DNA of 64,000 nt, from contig NZ_CP069717.1 in assembly GCF_024971095.1 (NCBI RefSeq), forward strand, positions 868,001-932,000, read 5' to 3'. The notes beneath the pieces are model-generated. The model did not search any database. It saw only the letters and a list, made by a program, of their open reading frames with translations, and was not told where the DNA came from. Positions 1-10,751 of the stretch are shown piece by piece. A program made the position numbers and the translations under genes. Numbering within the stretch: the stretch's first letter is position 1; every line of letters starts with the position of its first letter. Origin of the DNA: Microbacterium neungamense. Its GTDB lineage: Bacteria > Actinomycetota > Actinomycetes > Actinomycetales > Microbacteriaceae.

Positions 1-2
1 AG

Positions 3-962
3 ACCAGCGCCCGGCTCGCGGCCGGCGACCTGGCGGTGAGGCTGCCGGTGCGCGGCGAGGACGAGCTGGCCACGCTGGCCCGGTCGTTCAACGCCATGGC
101 CGACAGCATCGAGGCGCAGATCCGGGAACTCGCCGAGCTCTCGCTCGTGCAGCAGCGCTTCGTCTCCGACGTCTCGCACGAGCTGCGCACGCCGCTGACG
201 ACCATCCGGCTGGCGGCGGAGATGATCAACGACCAGAAGGACGAGTTCGACCCGACCACCGCCCGCACCGCCGAGCTGCTGCACACCCAAGTGCAGCGGT
301 TCGAGACCCTGCTCGCCGATCTGCTGGAGATCAGCCGGTACGACGCCGGGTCGGTGCAGCTCGAGGTCGAGGCGACGAGCATGGCCCAGCTGGCGGAGGA
401 GGTCGTCGAGCAGATGCGGCCGCTCGCCGAGACGCACGGCACCGAACTCCGCCTGGTGGCGCCGGGCGGGTACTCCCCGGTGGACATGGATCCGCGCCGG
501 GTGCGCCGCGTGCTGCGCAACCTCATCGGCAACGCCATCGAGCACGGCGAGGGCCGGCCCATCGTGGTCACCGTGGACAGCAACCAGCACGCGGTCGCCG
601 CCGGCGTGCGCGACTTCGGTCTCGGCATGACCGCGGAGGACGCCGATCGCGTGTTCGACCGGTTCTGGCGCGCCGACCCCTCCCGCAAGCGGACCATCGG
701 CGGCACCGGCCTCGGCCTGTCGATCGCGCTCGGCGACGCCAAGCTGCACGGCGGCACACTCGAGGTGTGGTCCGAGCTCGGGGTGGGCACGAACTTCGTG
801 CTCACGATCCCGCGCACGCCGGGGGAGATGGAGGGTCCGAGCCCCGTGCCGCTGGAGCCGCAGGAGACGCTCGGCGAACTCGGCAGCATCACCGAGCCGA
901 TCGGCGTCCCCCCTGCGGATGCCGCGGGGTCAGCGGGTCCGGACGGGGAGGTGGGGTCATGA
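3..962 (+). CDS. mtrB: Sensor histidine kinase MtrB, C-terminal part (5' end outside window)
   Basis: This is the kinase of the MtrA-MtrB two-component system, which senses envelope or osmotic state at the membrane and phosphorylates the regulator MtrA. The window opens inside the gene, so the sensor and membrane segments are missing. The visible part starts in the HAMP linker, followed by the HisKA helix with the phosphoacceptor histidine in SDVSHELRTP near base 177. Next is the ATPase domain with NLIGNAIEHGEG (N box), DFGLGM (G1) and GGTGLGLS (G2). The tail after the ATPase domain is acidic and proline rich. The stop overlaps the lpqB start by 4 bases (ATGA), as in the conserved mtrA-mtrB-lpqB operon. 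The family call is firm. Confidence 0.95.
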   Translation, partial: TSARLAAGDLAVRLPVRGEDELATLARSFNAMADSIEAQIRELAELSLVQQRFVSDVSHELRTPLTTIRLAAEMINDQKDEFDPTTARTAELLHTQVQRFETLLADLLEISRYDAGSVQLEVEATSMAQLAEEVVEQMRPLAETHGTELRLVAPGGYSPVDMDPRRVRRVLRNLIGNAIEHGEGRPIVVTVDSNQHAVAAGVRDFGLGMTAEDADRVFDRFWRADPSRKRTIGGTGLGLSIALGDAKLHGGTLEVWSELGVGTNFVLTIPRTPGEMEGPSPVPLEPQETLGELGSITEPIGVPPADAAGSAGPDGEVGS

Positions 963-2668
963 GGCTCACGCGCACCGTGCGGGCAGCGGCGCTCGCCGCC
1001 GCCGCACTGCTGCTGGCAGGATGCGCCGGTCTTCCGACATCCGGGCCGCCCAACATCGGCCTGCCGCTGGGTGACGGGCCGACCGTGCCCGAGTACACCG
1101 AGGTGGCCGAGGAGCCGGTCGAGGGCGCCTCGCCGAAGCAGATCGTCGCCGGGTTCCTTGAGGCGGGCGTCACCCCGGACGGCGACTGGGCGATCGCACG
1201 CGAATTCCTCACCGAGGAGCTGGCCCGCACCTGGAAGGCGGGGACCGGTGTCACCATCGACGACACCCTGTTCTCCCGGCTGTTCTCCGCCAGCACCGAC
1301 GGCTCCGAGGAGGCCGAGGAGGAGGCCACGGAGAGCGACGTCAGCGTCCGGTTCAACCAGGTCGCCAGCGTGGACGCCACCGGCGCCTACACCGAGCAGG
1401 CCGGCCAGGCCCAGGCGGCGTTCCACCTCGTGCGGGTGGACGGGGAGTGGCGGATCGCGGAAGCGCCGGACGGCATCGTGCTGGACTCGGACAGCTTCGC
1501 CCAGGTGTACGACAGCCACGCCCTGCAGTACTTCGACGCCACGTGGTCGCGGCTCGTGCCGGACGTGCGCTGGTTCCCGCGGCGCGGGTCGATGGCCACC
1601 TCGATCACGCGCGCCCTCGTCACCGGCGAGCCGGCGCCGTGGCTGGCTCCCGCGGTGCGCTCGGCCTTCACCGGCGAGATCGGCCTGGACCGCAACGCCG
1701 TGCCGGTGGACTCGTCGCAGGTGGCCGAGGTGTCCCTGAACCGGGCGGCCCTGTCCATCGACCCGACGACGCTGGCGCGGATGCGCACCCAGCTGGAGGC
1801 GAGCCTGGCGGACCTCGGCGTCAGCGAGGTGCGCCTCCTCGTCGACGGCAGCCCGCTGGACGCCGCGCGGGCTCCGCTGGCCGAACGGCCACCGGCGAAC
1901 GGCGTGCTCGTGCTCACCGACGACGCCTTCGGCACGGCCGTCGGCGACGAGGTCACCCCGGTGCCGGCGCTGACGGCGCAGATCGGGAAGATCCCCGGGC
2001 CGATCGCCGCGATCGATGTGGAGGCCGGCGGCGCGCACGCCGCGGTGCAGCTCGCCGACGGCACGGTGTCGCTGATCAGCGATGGGCACACCAACGTCCT
2101 CGACACCCGGCCGGACCTGGCCGCGCCGTCGATGGATCCGTACGGCTACACCTGGACGGTGCCGCGCGACCAGCCGCAGGCGCTGCTGGCGTGGGACGCC
2201 GAGGTCGTCAGCCACGAGATCGCGCAGGCATGGCCGGATGCCGCGGGCATCAGCCATCTGCGCGTCTCCGCGGACGGCGCCCGGGTCGCCGCCGTGCTGA
2301 GCGTGGGCGGGCAGCGGCGGATCGTCGTCGCCGCCGTCATCCGCGACGAGGACGGCACGCCGGTGGAGCTGGGTGCCGTGCACGAGGTGGGTCGGATCGA
2401 GAACCCGGCGCTGGGTCTGGGATGGCTGGGGGCGGACGCCCTCGTCGTGCTGACGGATGCCCAGGACCCGAGCCTGGTGACCCAGACCGTCGGCGGGCCC
2501 GCGACGGTCAGCGGCGTGCCGGTCGGGGCCCAGTCGGTCGCCGGGGCGAGCACTCCCGCCGGCGTGCGGGTGCTCACCTCGAGCGGCGTCGTGTACGCGC
2601 AGCGCGGCTCCTCCTGGCAGGAGTCCACCGCCGGCGTGCTCGTGCTGGGCACCCGCGCCGGGTACTGA
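959..2668 (+). CDS. lpqB: Lipoprotein LpqB, MtrB partner
   Basis: LpqB is a surface lipoprotein that works with MtrB in actinobacteria and affects its signalling. The 569-residue product begins with a signal peptide ending in the lipobox LLAGC, with the lipidated cysteine at residue 22. The middle part, roughly residues 60 to 300, fits the GerMN-type domain, and the C-terminal half fits the LpqB beta-propeller domain. The ATG at 959 is chosen because it overlaps the mtrB stop and gives a complete signal peptide; longer in-frame starts lie inside mtrB. Translation is therefore probably coupled to mtrB. The next 136 bases before comF contain three imperfect copies of a GTCGTCCTGCACG-like unit and no gene. 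Confidence 0.95.
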   Translation: MRLTRTVRAAALAAAALLLAGCAGLPTSGPPNIGLPLGDGPTVPEYTEVAEEPVEGASPKQIVAGFLEAGVTPDGDWAIAREFLTEELARTWKAGTGVTIDDTLFSRLFSASTDGSEEAEEEATESDVSVRFNQVASVDATGAYTEQAGQAQAAFHLVRVDGEWRIAEAPDGIVLDSDSFAQVYDSHALQYFDATWSRLVPDVRWFPRRGSMATSITRALVTGEPAPWLAPAVRSAFTGEIGLDRNAVPVDSSQVAEVSLNRAALSIDPTTLARMRTQLEASLADLGVSEVRLLVDGSPLDAARAPLAERPPANGVLVLTDDAFGTAVGDEVTPVPALTAQIGKIPGPIAAIDVEAGGAHAAVQLADGTVSLISDGHTNVLDTRPDLAAPSMDPYGYTWTVPRDQPQALLAWDAEVVSHEIAQAWPDAAGISHLRVSADGARVAAVLSVGGQRRIVVAAVIRDEDGTPVELGAVHEVGRIENPALGLGWLGADALVVLTDAQDPSLVTQTVGGPATVSGVPVGAQSVAGASTPAGVRVLTSSGVVYAQRGSSWQESTAGVLVLGTRAGY

Positions 2669-2804
2669 GCAGGTCGGGGCGACGTCGTCCTGCACGGTCG
2701 TCCTGTACGGCCGTCCTCCTGCACGGGCGAGTGGATGCCGCGGGATGTGCACAGCCGGCGGCATCCGCTCTCCGCGCGGCCGCGGGGCGCGGCAGGATCG
2801 GGGC

Positions 2805-3512
2805 GTGCGATCGGAGCAGTGGACGGCGCTCGGGCGGGAGGCCCTGGCCTTCCTGCTGGCCGCGCGCTGCCCGGGCTGCGACGAGCCCGGCACGCTGCTG
2901 TGCGAAGGATGCCGGTCGGCCCTGCAGCCCTGCCCGGTGCGCACCACCACCCCGGCGGGCCTCGCGGTGCATGCGGCGCTGCGCTTCGAGGGCGTGCCGG
3001 CGCGCTGCATCCGCCACCTGAAGGAGGACGGTGACACGCTCATCGCCGCGGCGCTGGGCGGGGCGATGCGGCCACTCCTCCAGGACGCGCGGCGCGGGGC
3101 GGATGCGGCGCTGCTCGTGCCCGTGCCGACCGGGCGCGCCTCCTACCGGCGCCGCGGCTACCGGGTGCCCGAGCTGCTCATCCGGCGCGCCGGCGACACC
3201 CCGCGACGCCTGCTGCGCCCCACCCGCGCGGTCGGGGATCAGCGCGGCCTCGGGCGGACCCAGCGCGCCCGGAACGTGCACGGCAGCCTGCGCGCGGCGG
3301 AGCCGGGCCGGGGGAGGGAGGCGGTGATCGTGGACGACGTCGTCACCACCGGGGCCACCCTCGACGAGGCGGCGCGCGCCCTGCGGACGGCCGGGTTCCT
3401 GGTGCGCGGCGCGGTCGTCCTCGCCGCCACGCCGCGGCGCCCACGGGGCGGTGCGCACGCGGACGAAACAGGCGGGGCGGACGGGATGAAATGGGTGGTG
3501 ACATCCGGGTGA
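2805..3512 (+). CDS. comF: ComF family protein (phosphoribosyltransferase-like)
   Basis: ComF-family proteins have a phosphoribosyltransferase fold and are linked to DNA uptake in competent bacteria, but in actinobacteria the role is not settled. The 235-residue product has an N-terminal zinc-finger-like cluster (CPGC at 22-25 and CEGC at 33-36). The PRPP-binding loop VIVDDVVTTGAT lies at 174-185, close to the C terminus. The GTG at 2805 is preferred over an upstream start at 2745, because the upstream stretch is not conserved-looking and the zinc finger would otherwise sit far inside. The gene lies between lpqB and hpf, the same order as in mycobacteria. Confidence 0.85.
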   Translation: MRSEQWTALGREALAFLLAARCPGCDEPGTLLCEGCRSALQPCPVRTTTPAGLAVHAALRFEGVPARCIRHLKEDGDTLIAAALGGAMRPLLQDARRGADAALLVPVPTGRASYRRRGYRVPELLIRRAGDTPRRLLRPTRAVGDQRGLGRTQRARNVHGSLRAAEPGRGREAVIVDDVVTTGATLDEAARALRTAGFLVRGAVVLAATPRRPRGGAHADETGGADGMKWVVTSG

Positions 3513-3520
3513 ACGGCGAC

Positions 3521-3526
3521 TACGGT
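3521..3526 (+). promoter_or_regulatory. Probable -10 box for hpf
   Basis: The hexamer TACGGT starts 9 bases after the comF stop. It would start transcription near 3534, leaving a leader of about 55 bases that carries the ribosome binding site AAGGAGG ahead of hpf. No clear -35 element is visible. Confidence 0.4.
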
Positions 3527-3588
3527 AGGGCATCACAAGGCGACCACGGTCCGCCCTTGGCCGGGAGGACGGGGACAAGGAGGCAGTG

Positions 3589-4251
3589 ATGGAAACGAGC
3601 ATCGTCGGCGTCGGAGTGAGCATCTCCGACCGGTTCCGGACGGTTGTCGAGGAGAAGATCGCGCGCATCCAGACGCTCGCGCCGCGGGCGCTGCGGCTCG
3701 AGGTCAAGGTCACCCATCGCGCCTACCGCAACGGCCGCGTGCCGGACGAGACCGTGGAGCTCACGCTCCTCGGAAAGGGGCCGGTCGTGCGGGCCGAGGC
3801 GGTCGACGCGGACAAGTTCACCGCCCTGGACCTCGCGCTCGACAAGCTCGCCGAGCAGCTGCGACGCGCCAAGGAGAAGCGCATCGACGGCCGTCACCAC
3901 CCGCGCGGACCGCACTTCGAGAAGGGCAGCGGATCGCTCACCGGCATCGACGTGCAGCCGGCCTCGGTCGACGTGCTGCAGGCCGTCGCCACCGGGCACA
4001 TCCCCGTGCAGCAGGAGGACGAGGAGGCCTACTCGCCGGTCGTCATCCGCACCAAGAACTTCGAGCCGGAGTGGATGACCGTCGAGGAGGCCGTCGACCG
4101 CATGGAGCTCGTCGGCCACGACTTCTTCCTCTTCGTCGACGCGCGCACCGACCACCCGAGCGTCGTGTACCGGCGCAAGGGCTGGGACTACGGTGTCATC
4201 TCCCTGACCACGCAGGCGTCGCCCTCCGAGGAGGAGGCCATGGCCTCCTGA
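3589..4251 (+). CDS. hpf: Long-form ribosome hibernation-promoting factor HPF/YfiA
   Basis: Long HPF binds the 30S subunit in resting cells and pairs ribosomes into inactive 100S dimers. The 220-residue length is typical of the long form. Residues 1 to about 105 form the HPF/RaiA ribosome-binding domain. A variable linker rich in basic and polar residues follows, then the C-terminal dimerisation domain from about 145, recognisable by the run around KNFEPEWMTVEEAVDRME and GVISL. The ATG at 3589 is chosen over the GTG at 3586 because the ribosome binding site AAGGAGG lies 5 bases upstream of it. The gene has its own likely promoter after comF and a strong hairpin after its stop. Confidence 0.93.
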   Translation: METSIVGVGVSISDRFRTVVEEKIARIQTLAPRALRLEVKVTHRAYRNGRVPDETVELTLLGKGPVVRAEAVDADKFTALDLALDKLAEQLRRAKEKRIDGRHHPRGPHFEKGSGSLTGIDVQPASVDVLQAVATGHIPVQQEDEEAYSPVVIRTKNFEPEWMTVEEAVDRMELVGHDFFLFVDARTDHPSVVYRRKGWDYGVISLTTQASPSEEEAMAS

Positions 4252-4265
4252 ACCGGCAGACGGCG

Positions 4266-4295
4266 AGAGGCGCGCTCCGCGAGGGGCGCGCCTCT
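4266..4295 (+). terminator. Hairpin terminator after hpf
   Basis: A perfect 10 bp stem, AGAGGCGCGC paired with GCGCGCCTCT, encloses a 10-base loop and is followed by TCTTC. It sits between the convergent genes hpf and the coiled-coil gene and may serve both strands. Confidence 0.7.
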
Positions 4296-4342
4296 TCTTC
4301 CGCGGTTCCGCGGGGGACGTCCACCGCCGATCCGCGGCGATG

Positions 4343-5680
4343 TCAGTCGAAGATGCCGTCCAGGATGCTGCCGATCACGAGGCCGCCCAGCACGCCGGAG
4401 ACGATGTCGCCGCCGCCGGCGCCGCGGCGCCCGCCGCCCCAGCCGGGACCGCCGCCCCAGCCGTCTCCGCCCCAGCCGTCGTTGCGCGGACGGGACGCGT
4501 CGATATCCCGCTGCGCGAGCTGCAGCGCCTCGGACGCCAGCTGGGCGACGCGTCGCGCCGCCGCCAGCGCCTGCTCCCGGGTGTCCTCCGCGGGCAGCAG
4601 CGCCGGCACGTCCACCCGGAGTCGCTCGGCCTCGGCCAGCCGGGTGCGGGCATCGGCGCCGATCCAGCCGCGGTGCCCGGCGATGAGGCCGCGGGCCACG
4701 CCCAGCTGACCGTCCGCGTCGTCCAGGGCGTGCTGCACCTGCGCGATGCTCGGCAGCGGGTGCTCCGCGCGGTGACGGGCCTTGGCGACGGCCTCGTCCA
4801 GGGCGGTGTTGGCCGCCCGCAGCCGGGTGAGCTCGGCGAACGGATCGTTCGGGGTGCCTGACGGCGTCAGCTGCGACAGCTCCCGCTCCAGCGCCTGCGC
4901 GGCCGCGACGACCTCGGGCGTCTGCGGGGCCGAGCGCGCCGCGACGATGTCGCCGCGGGAGTCGGCGACGACGTCGGCCAGGGTGGCCTCGGCGCGCAGC
5001 GCCTGGATCTCGAAATCCTCCACGGCGTCGAGCACGGCCGCGGCGCGCCGCAGGGCCTCGGTCGCCGTCTCCAGGGCGAGGTTCGCCTCCTCGTTCTGCT
5101 GGGCGGCCCGCCGCCGCTCGGAGACGTCCGCGCCGTGCACGGCGAACGCGATCAGCTGCTCGGCCTCGTCGCCGGCCGCGTCGATCTGATGCATGGCGCT
5201 GGGGGCGTACCGCGCCGACAGCCGTTCCACGGCGCTGCGGGCCTGCGGCACCCGGGCGCTCAGCGCCTCGGCATCCCGCCGCACCTGCGCGATGATCTCG
5301 GGTGCGCGACGCACCTTCGCCACCTGCTCCGCGATCGCCGCGGTCTTCTCGTCCAGCAGGCTCTCCGCCCACTCGCACAGCTGCACGATGCGGGCGTTCC
5401 GGGTGCGCAGCTCCTCGACGGTGTCGGGGATCTCGTCATGGTTCAGCTGGTGCAGCTGGAACGCCTCGCGCAGGTGGGTGCGGACGGCGTCGAGAGCGGC
5501 GCGGAGGTCCGCGGTGAGGGACTCGCCCAGCTCGGCCTGCGCGAACACCAGCTCGTCCGAGGTGGTGCGGATGCGCTCGTCCGCGGCGACCAGGGCCTGC
5601 TCGGCCCGCCGCGCGAGATCGGCGTCCTGCGCCGATTGCGCCTCCTGCTCACGTCCGCGTCTGTCCCAGAATCCGGCCAT
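4343..5680 (-). CDS. Cytosolic coiled-coil protein with glycine-rich tail, TPM-less paralogue
   Basis: Function unknown. The 445-residue product has no signal peptide and no clear membrane segment in its first 380 residues. It is mostly alanine- and glutamate-rich predicted coiled coil. A glycine- and tryptophan-rich stretch follows near 395-420 (repeats of GWGG), then a short hydrophobic end with GDIVSGVLGGLVIGS. It is collinear with the tail of the TPM-domain protein at 51591-53615. AEQALVAADERI matches AGSALVRADDAI, the RIVQLCEWAESLLDE region matches RIIRLCDEIDDILDE, and both share ARTRLAEAE followed by a Gly-rich GDI end. It therefore looks like a duplicate that never had, or has lost, the TPM head and membrane anchor. 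It converges on hpf and shares its terminator. Confidence 0.8.
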   Translation of the reverse strand: MAGFWDRRGREQEAQSAQDADLARRAEQALVAADERIRTTSDELVFAQAELGESLTADLRAALDAVRTHLREAFQLHQLNHDEIPDTVEELRTRNARIVQLCEWAESLLDEKTAAIAEQVAKVRRAPEIIAQVRRDAEALSARVPQARSAVERLSARYAPSAMHQIDAAGDEAEQLIAFAVHGADVSERRRAAQQNEEANLALETATEALRRAAAVLDAVEDFEIQALRAEATLADVVADSRGDIVAARSAPQTPEVVAAAQALERELSQLTPSGTPNDPFAELTRLRAANTALDEAVAKARHRAEHPLPSIAQVQHALDDADGQLGVARGLIAGHRGWIGADARTRLAEAERLRVDVPALLPAEDTREQALAAARRVAQLASEALQLAQRDIDASRPRNDGWGGDGWGGGPGWGGGRRGAGGGDIVSGVLGGLVIGSILDGIFD

Positions 5681-5748
5681 GTCCCGATCCTACTCAGGCC
5701 GGGGCGGCACGCCGCCGGTCGCGGGCGGACTCACAGTCAGCCGTCGCC

Positions 5749-6375
5749 TCACACACCGGGAGCGAGCACGGCGCCGGGCGCGCCCTCGGCGACGGCCCTG
5801 CTCGGTCGGCCGCGCTTGGGACGCTCGGTGGTCAGCTGCAGCTCCATGGCGTGCTGCGGATGCCGCGCCAGCTCCCGCGCGGCGTGGTCGAGCCAGCGCA
5901 CCTCCGCCTCAGCGGCGAAGATCATCGAGTCCAGGACCAGGGCCCGGGCCAGCTCCTCCGGCCCGGTCGCCTCCGCCGCGTCGCGCGTCGCGCGCAGGCG
6001 CTGCAGCCGGTCCTCGGATGCCGCCCGCTGCCGGCGGATCACCTCGGCGACGTCCACGCCGGGGAGGGTCGCGGCGACGGCCAGCTTGATCGCCAGCTCG
6101 TCGCGGGTCGCCTGATCGCGGGTGACCGGGGCGCCCAGCCAGCGGGACACCTCGGCCGAGCCGGCATCCGTGATCCGCCAGTAGACGTGACCCTGCGCAT
6201 CCGGTGCCCCACGGGCGACCAGCCCGTCGCGCTCCAGCCGCTCCAGCGTGTTGTAGATCTGCCCGACGTTCAGCGGCCAGGTCGACCCGGTGCGGCGATC
6301 GAACTCGGCGCGCAGCTGGTATCCGTAGCAGGCTCCCTGGTCGAGGATGGCCAGCAGGGTCTGGCGTACGGACAT
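5749..6375 (-). CDS. PadR family transcriptional regulator
   Basis: This is a winged-helix repressor of the PadR family, usually responding to a small molecule and often controlling a neighbouring transporter or detoxification gene. The 208-residue product starts MSVRQTLLAILDQG. It has the winged helix with GYQLRAEF and GQIYNTLERLERDGLV in the first 65 residues, followed by a longer C-terminal helical region of the Vir_act_alpha_C type used for dimerisation. The ATG at 6375 is chosen because CAGGAG sits 6 bases upstream. The frame stays open further upstream, where it encodes a separate helix-turn-helix relic. A possible -10 box, TATACT, lies about 40 bases upstream. The target is not evident. 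Confidence 0.88.
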   Translation of the reverse strand: MSVRQTLLAILDQGACYGYQLRAEFDRRTGSTWPLNVGQIYNTLERLERDGLVARGAPDAQGHVYWRITDAGSAEVSRWLGAPVTRDQATRDELAIKLAVAATLPGVDVAEVIRRQRAASEDRLQRLRATRDAAEATGPEELARALVLDSMIFAAEAEVRWLDHAARELARHPQHAMELQLTTERPKRGRPSRAVAEGAPGAVLAPGV

Positions 6376-6454
6376 GCGGCGCTCCTGCGGAGTTTCCGGG
6401 TAATGATTTCCGAGTATAGGGCCGTCGCCGCCGCGGTCCCCTCCGCCGGTGCCC

Positions 6455-6579
6455 GCCGCGGCGCGGCGCAGGGCCCGCACCGCCTCGGCATCCAGCCGCA
6501 GGGCGGCCGCGAACGCGGTCACGGTGTACGGATGCGGCCGGGTGCGGATGCCGCGCTCGCGAGCGCTCACGCCCTCCAC
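6455..6579 (-). pseudogene. Relic of an XRE-type helix-turn-helix regulator
   Basis: In the frame that reads into PadR, about 40 codons translate to a sequence containing ERGIRTRPHPYTVTAFAAAL and then RLDAEAVRALRRAA. This resembles the second half of the XRE helix-turn-helix found at the N terminus of many actinobacterial LuxR- and ATPase-type regulators, whose usual form is close to ERGVRRRPHPATVRALADAL. The first helices are absent and no other part of such a regulator follows. No ribosome binding site or credible start precedes it. It is therefore read as a fragment of a lost regulator gene. An alternative is an unusual N-terminal extension of PadR. Confidence 0.4.
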
Positions 6580-6648
6580 CGACCGCCTGGGCCGGATGCG
6601 TTTGAATCGCGGAGTCGGCGCCGTGGGAGCGCCCGAAGGGGGAAACCA

Positions 6649-7059
6649 ATGATCCGCAAGACCATCGCCACGGCCGGGCTCACCGCCGTGCTCGTCCTGG
6701 CAGGCACCGGCGTCGCATCCGCGCACGAGTGCTACATCCCGGACCGCTCCGCGCAGGGGAACACGAACGCGACGCACTCCGGCAACTGGGAGACGCTGGA
6801 GCTGGCCGGCCTGTTCGCCACCGCGCACGAGTTCCTCGGCGGGCCGGCGCTCACGCCCGCGCAGGTGGACTACGCGCTCGGGCTGGCCGAGGAGCAGGGC
6901 ATCCCGCTCAGCCTGACCACGTTCCTGCGCGACACCCTGCCCAAGGGCAAGGCGCCGGCGGAGCACTCCTCGGACGGCAAGGGCATCGACCACTTCTTCG
7001 CCACGTACGAGGGGCAGCTGGTCTCGATCTTCTTCGAGGCGCAGGCGCACATGGGATAG
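6649..7059 (+). CDS. Small secreted protein, function unknown
   Basis: I do not recognise this family. The 136-residue product has a clean signal peptide: MIRK, then a hydrophobic core, then a cut site near GVASA-HE at about residue 24. The mature part of about 112 residues has a single cysteine at its N-terminal end and no membrane segment. It contains several histidines ([30 protein letters not shown]), so metal binding is conceivable but unproven. GAAGGGGGA precedes the ATG by 5 bases. The gene is divergent from the PadR gene, with 273 bases between them that include the helix-turn-helix relic, so PadR could regulate it. Confidence 0.75.
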   Translation: MIRKTIATAGLTAVLVLAGTGVASAHECYIPDRSAQGNTNATHSGNWETLELAGLFATAHEFLGGPALTPAQVDYALGLAEEQGIPLSLTTFLRDTLPKGKAPAEHSSDGKGIDHFFATYEGQLVSIFFEAQAHMG

Positions 7060-7071
7060 GCCGGACCGAGC

Positions 7072-7099
7072 GCGGGGCGGGCCGGAGGGTCCGCCCCGC
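7072..7099 (+). terminator. Hairpin after the small secreted protein
   Basis: GCGGGGCGG pairs perfectly with CCGCCCCGC across a 10-base loop, starting 12 bases after the stop codon. There is no strong T run, so termination efficiency is uncertain. Confidence 0.5.
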
Positions 7100-7199
7100 C
7101 TTCGTGCTTCCGGGCATCCCGAGGTCACAGGCCGGTAACATGGCACGGTATGCCCGGCCCGGTTCGGCGGCGGGCGAGACCCACACAAGGGAGACATCC

Positions 7200-9992
<2,793 letters not shown>

Positions 9993-10004
9993 CCCGCTGA
10001 GACG

Positions 10005-10042
10005 CGAAGAAGGCCGGATCCCGAGGGATCCGGCCTTCTTCG
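10005..10042 (+). terminator. Strong bidirectional hairpin after secA
   Basis: A perfect 17 bp stem has arms 10005-10021 and 10026-10042 and a 4-base loop. One end of the stem is A/G rich and the other is C/T rich (CTTCTTCG). It lies 13 bases after the secA stop and also follows the truncated minus-strand gene, so it can serve both strands. Confidence 0.85.
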
Positions 10043-10065
10043 TCACTCCGGGAGCCCGACGGGAC

Positions 10066-10268
10066 TCAGAGCGAGGCCATCGTGGCCTCGTCGGAGGTGG
10101 AGAAGACCGCCTTCTGCTTGGTCACCCGGTCCTGGAACCACTTCGCCAGGAACAGCGCCGCCACCATGAGATACGCCACGGCGAACATCACCTGCGAGTC
10201 GCCCAGTCCCTCGCCGAGATCCGCGAGACGGGGGACCGGGGCGTGGATCACGCCGAAGAAGGACAGAT
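10066..10268 (-). pseudogene. 3' end of a membrane transporter gene, 5' part deleted
   Basis: The last roughly 67 codons of a membrane protein remain. They begin around LSFFGVIHAPVPRLADLG, then have one membrane helix near MFAVAYLMVAALFLAKWF, then a cytoplasmic end WFQDRVTKQKAVFSTSDEA. Upstream of about 10268 the frame runs antisense to the carbamate kinase fragment and encodes nothing membrane-like. The gene has thus lost its 5' end. The family is not certain; the pattern fits the last helices of a multi-pass permease. It meets the carbamate kinase remnant head to head, which suggests that one deletion removed both 5' ends and whatever lay between. Confidence 0.55.
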
Positions 10269-10716
10269 CCGCCGGCTCCTCGAGGACGGCACCCTCGCGG
10301 TGTGCGTGGGCGGCGGCGGCGTGCCGGTGCGCACGGATGCCAAGGGGCGCCACATCGGCGTGCAGGCCGTCGTCGACAAGGACCTGGCCAGCGCCGCGCT
10401 CGCCGCCGACATCCAGGCGGACACCCTGATCATGCTCACCGACGGCGACTACGTCAGCGAGGACTGGGGCACCCCCGAGCAGCGCGACATCCACACCGCC
10501 TCCGCCGACGCGGTGGCCGGGATGGCCTTCGCGGAGGGCTCGATGCAGCCGAAGATCGACGCGGCGATCCGCGTCGCCCGCGCCGGGGGCCGCGCCCTGA
10601 TCGGCCCGCTGGACCGCCTCGACGACCTGCTGGCACGCCGGGTGGGCACCGAGATCGTGCCCGAGCTCGCCGAGGGCGTGATCTGGGTCGACCAGGCGCC
10701 GGCGAAGAAGCGCTGA
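10262..10716 (+). pseudogene. arcC: Carbamate kinase remnant lacking the N-terminal half
   Basis: Carbamate kinase makes ATP from carbamoyl phosphate in the arginine deiminase pathway. Only about 150 of the usual 310 residues are left. They start at IRRLLEDGTLAVCVGGGGVP and continue through VDKDLASAALAADIQADTLI, the DW-GTPEQR region, GSMQPKIDAA and a C-terminal IGPLDRLDDLL. These match the C-terminal half of the ArcC fold. The N-terminal half, with the start of the nucleotide- and substrate-binding site, is missing, and no start codon or ribosome binding site is positioned to make a stable protein. No arcA or arcB gene is nearby. The downstream GntR gene is intact. Confidence 0.8.
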
Positions 10717-10751
10717 CGGCCCGTGCCGGGGCGCAGTGCGAGAATGGCCGT

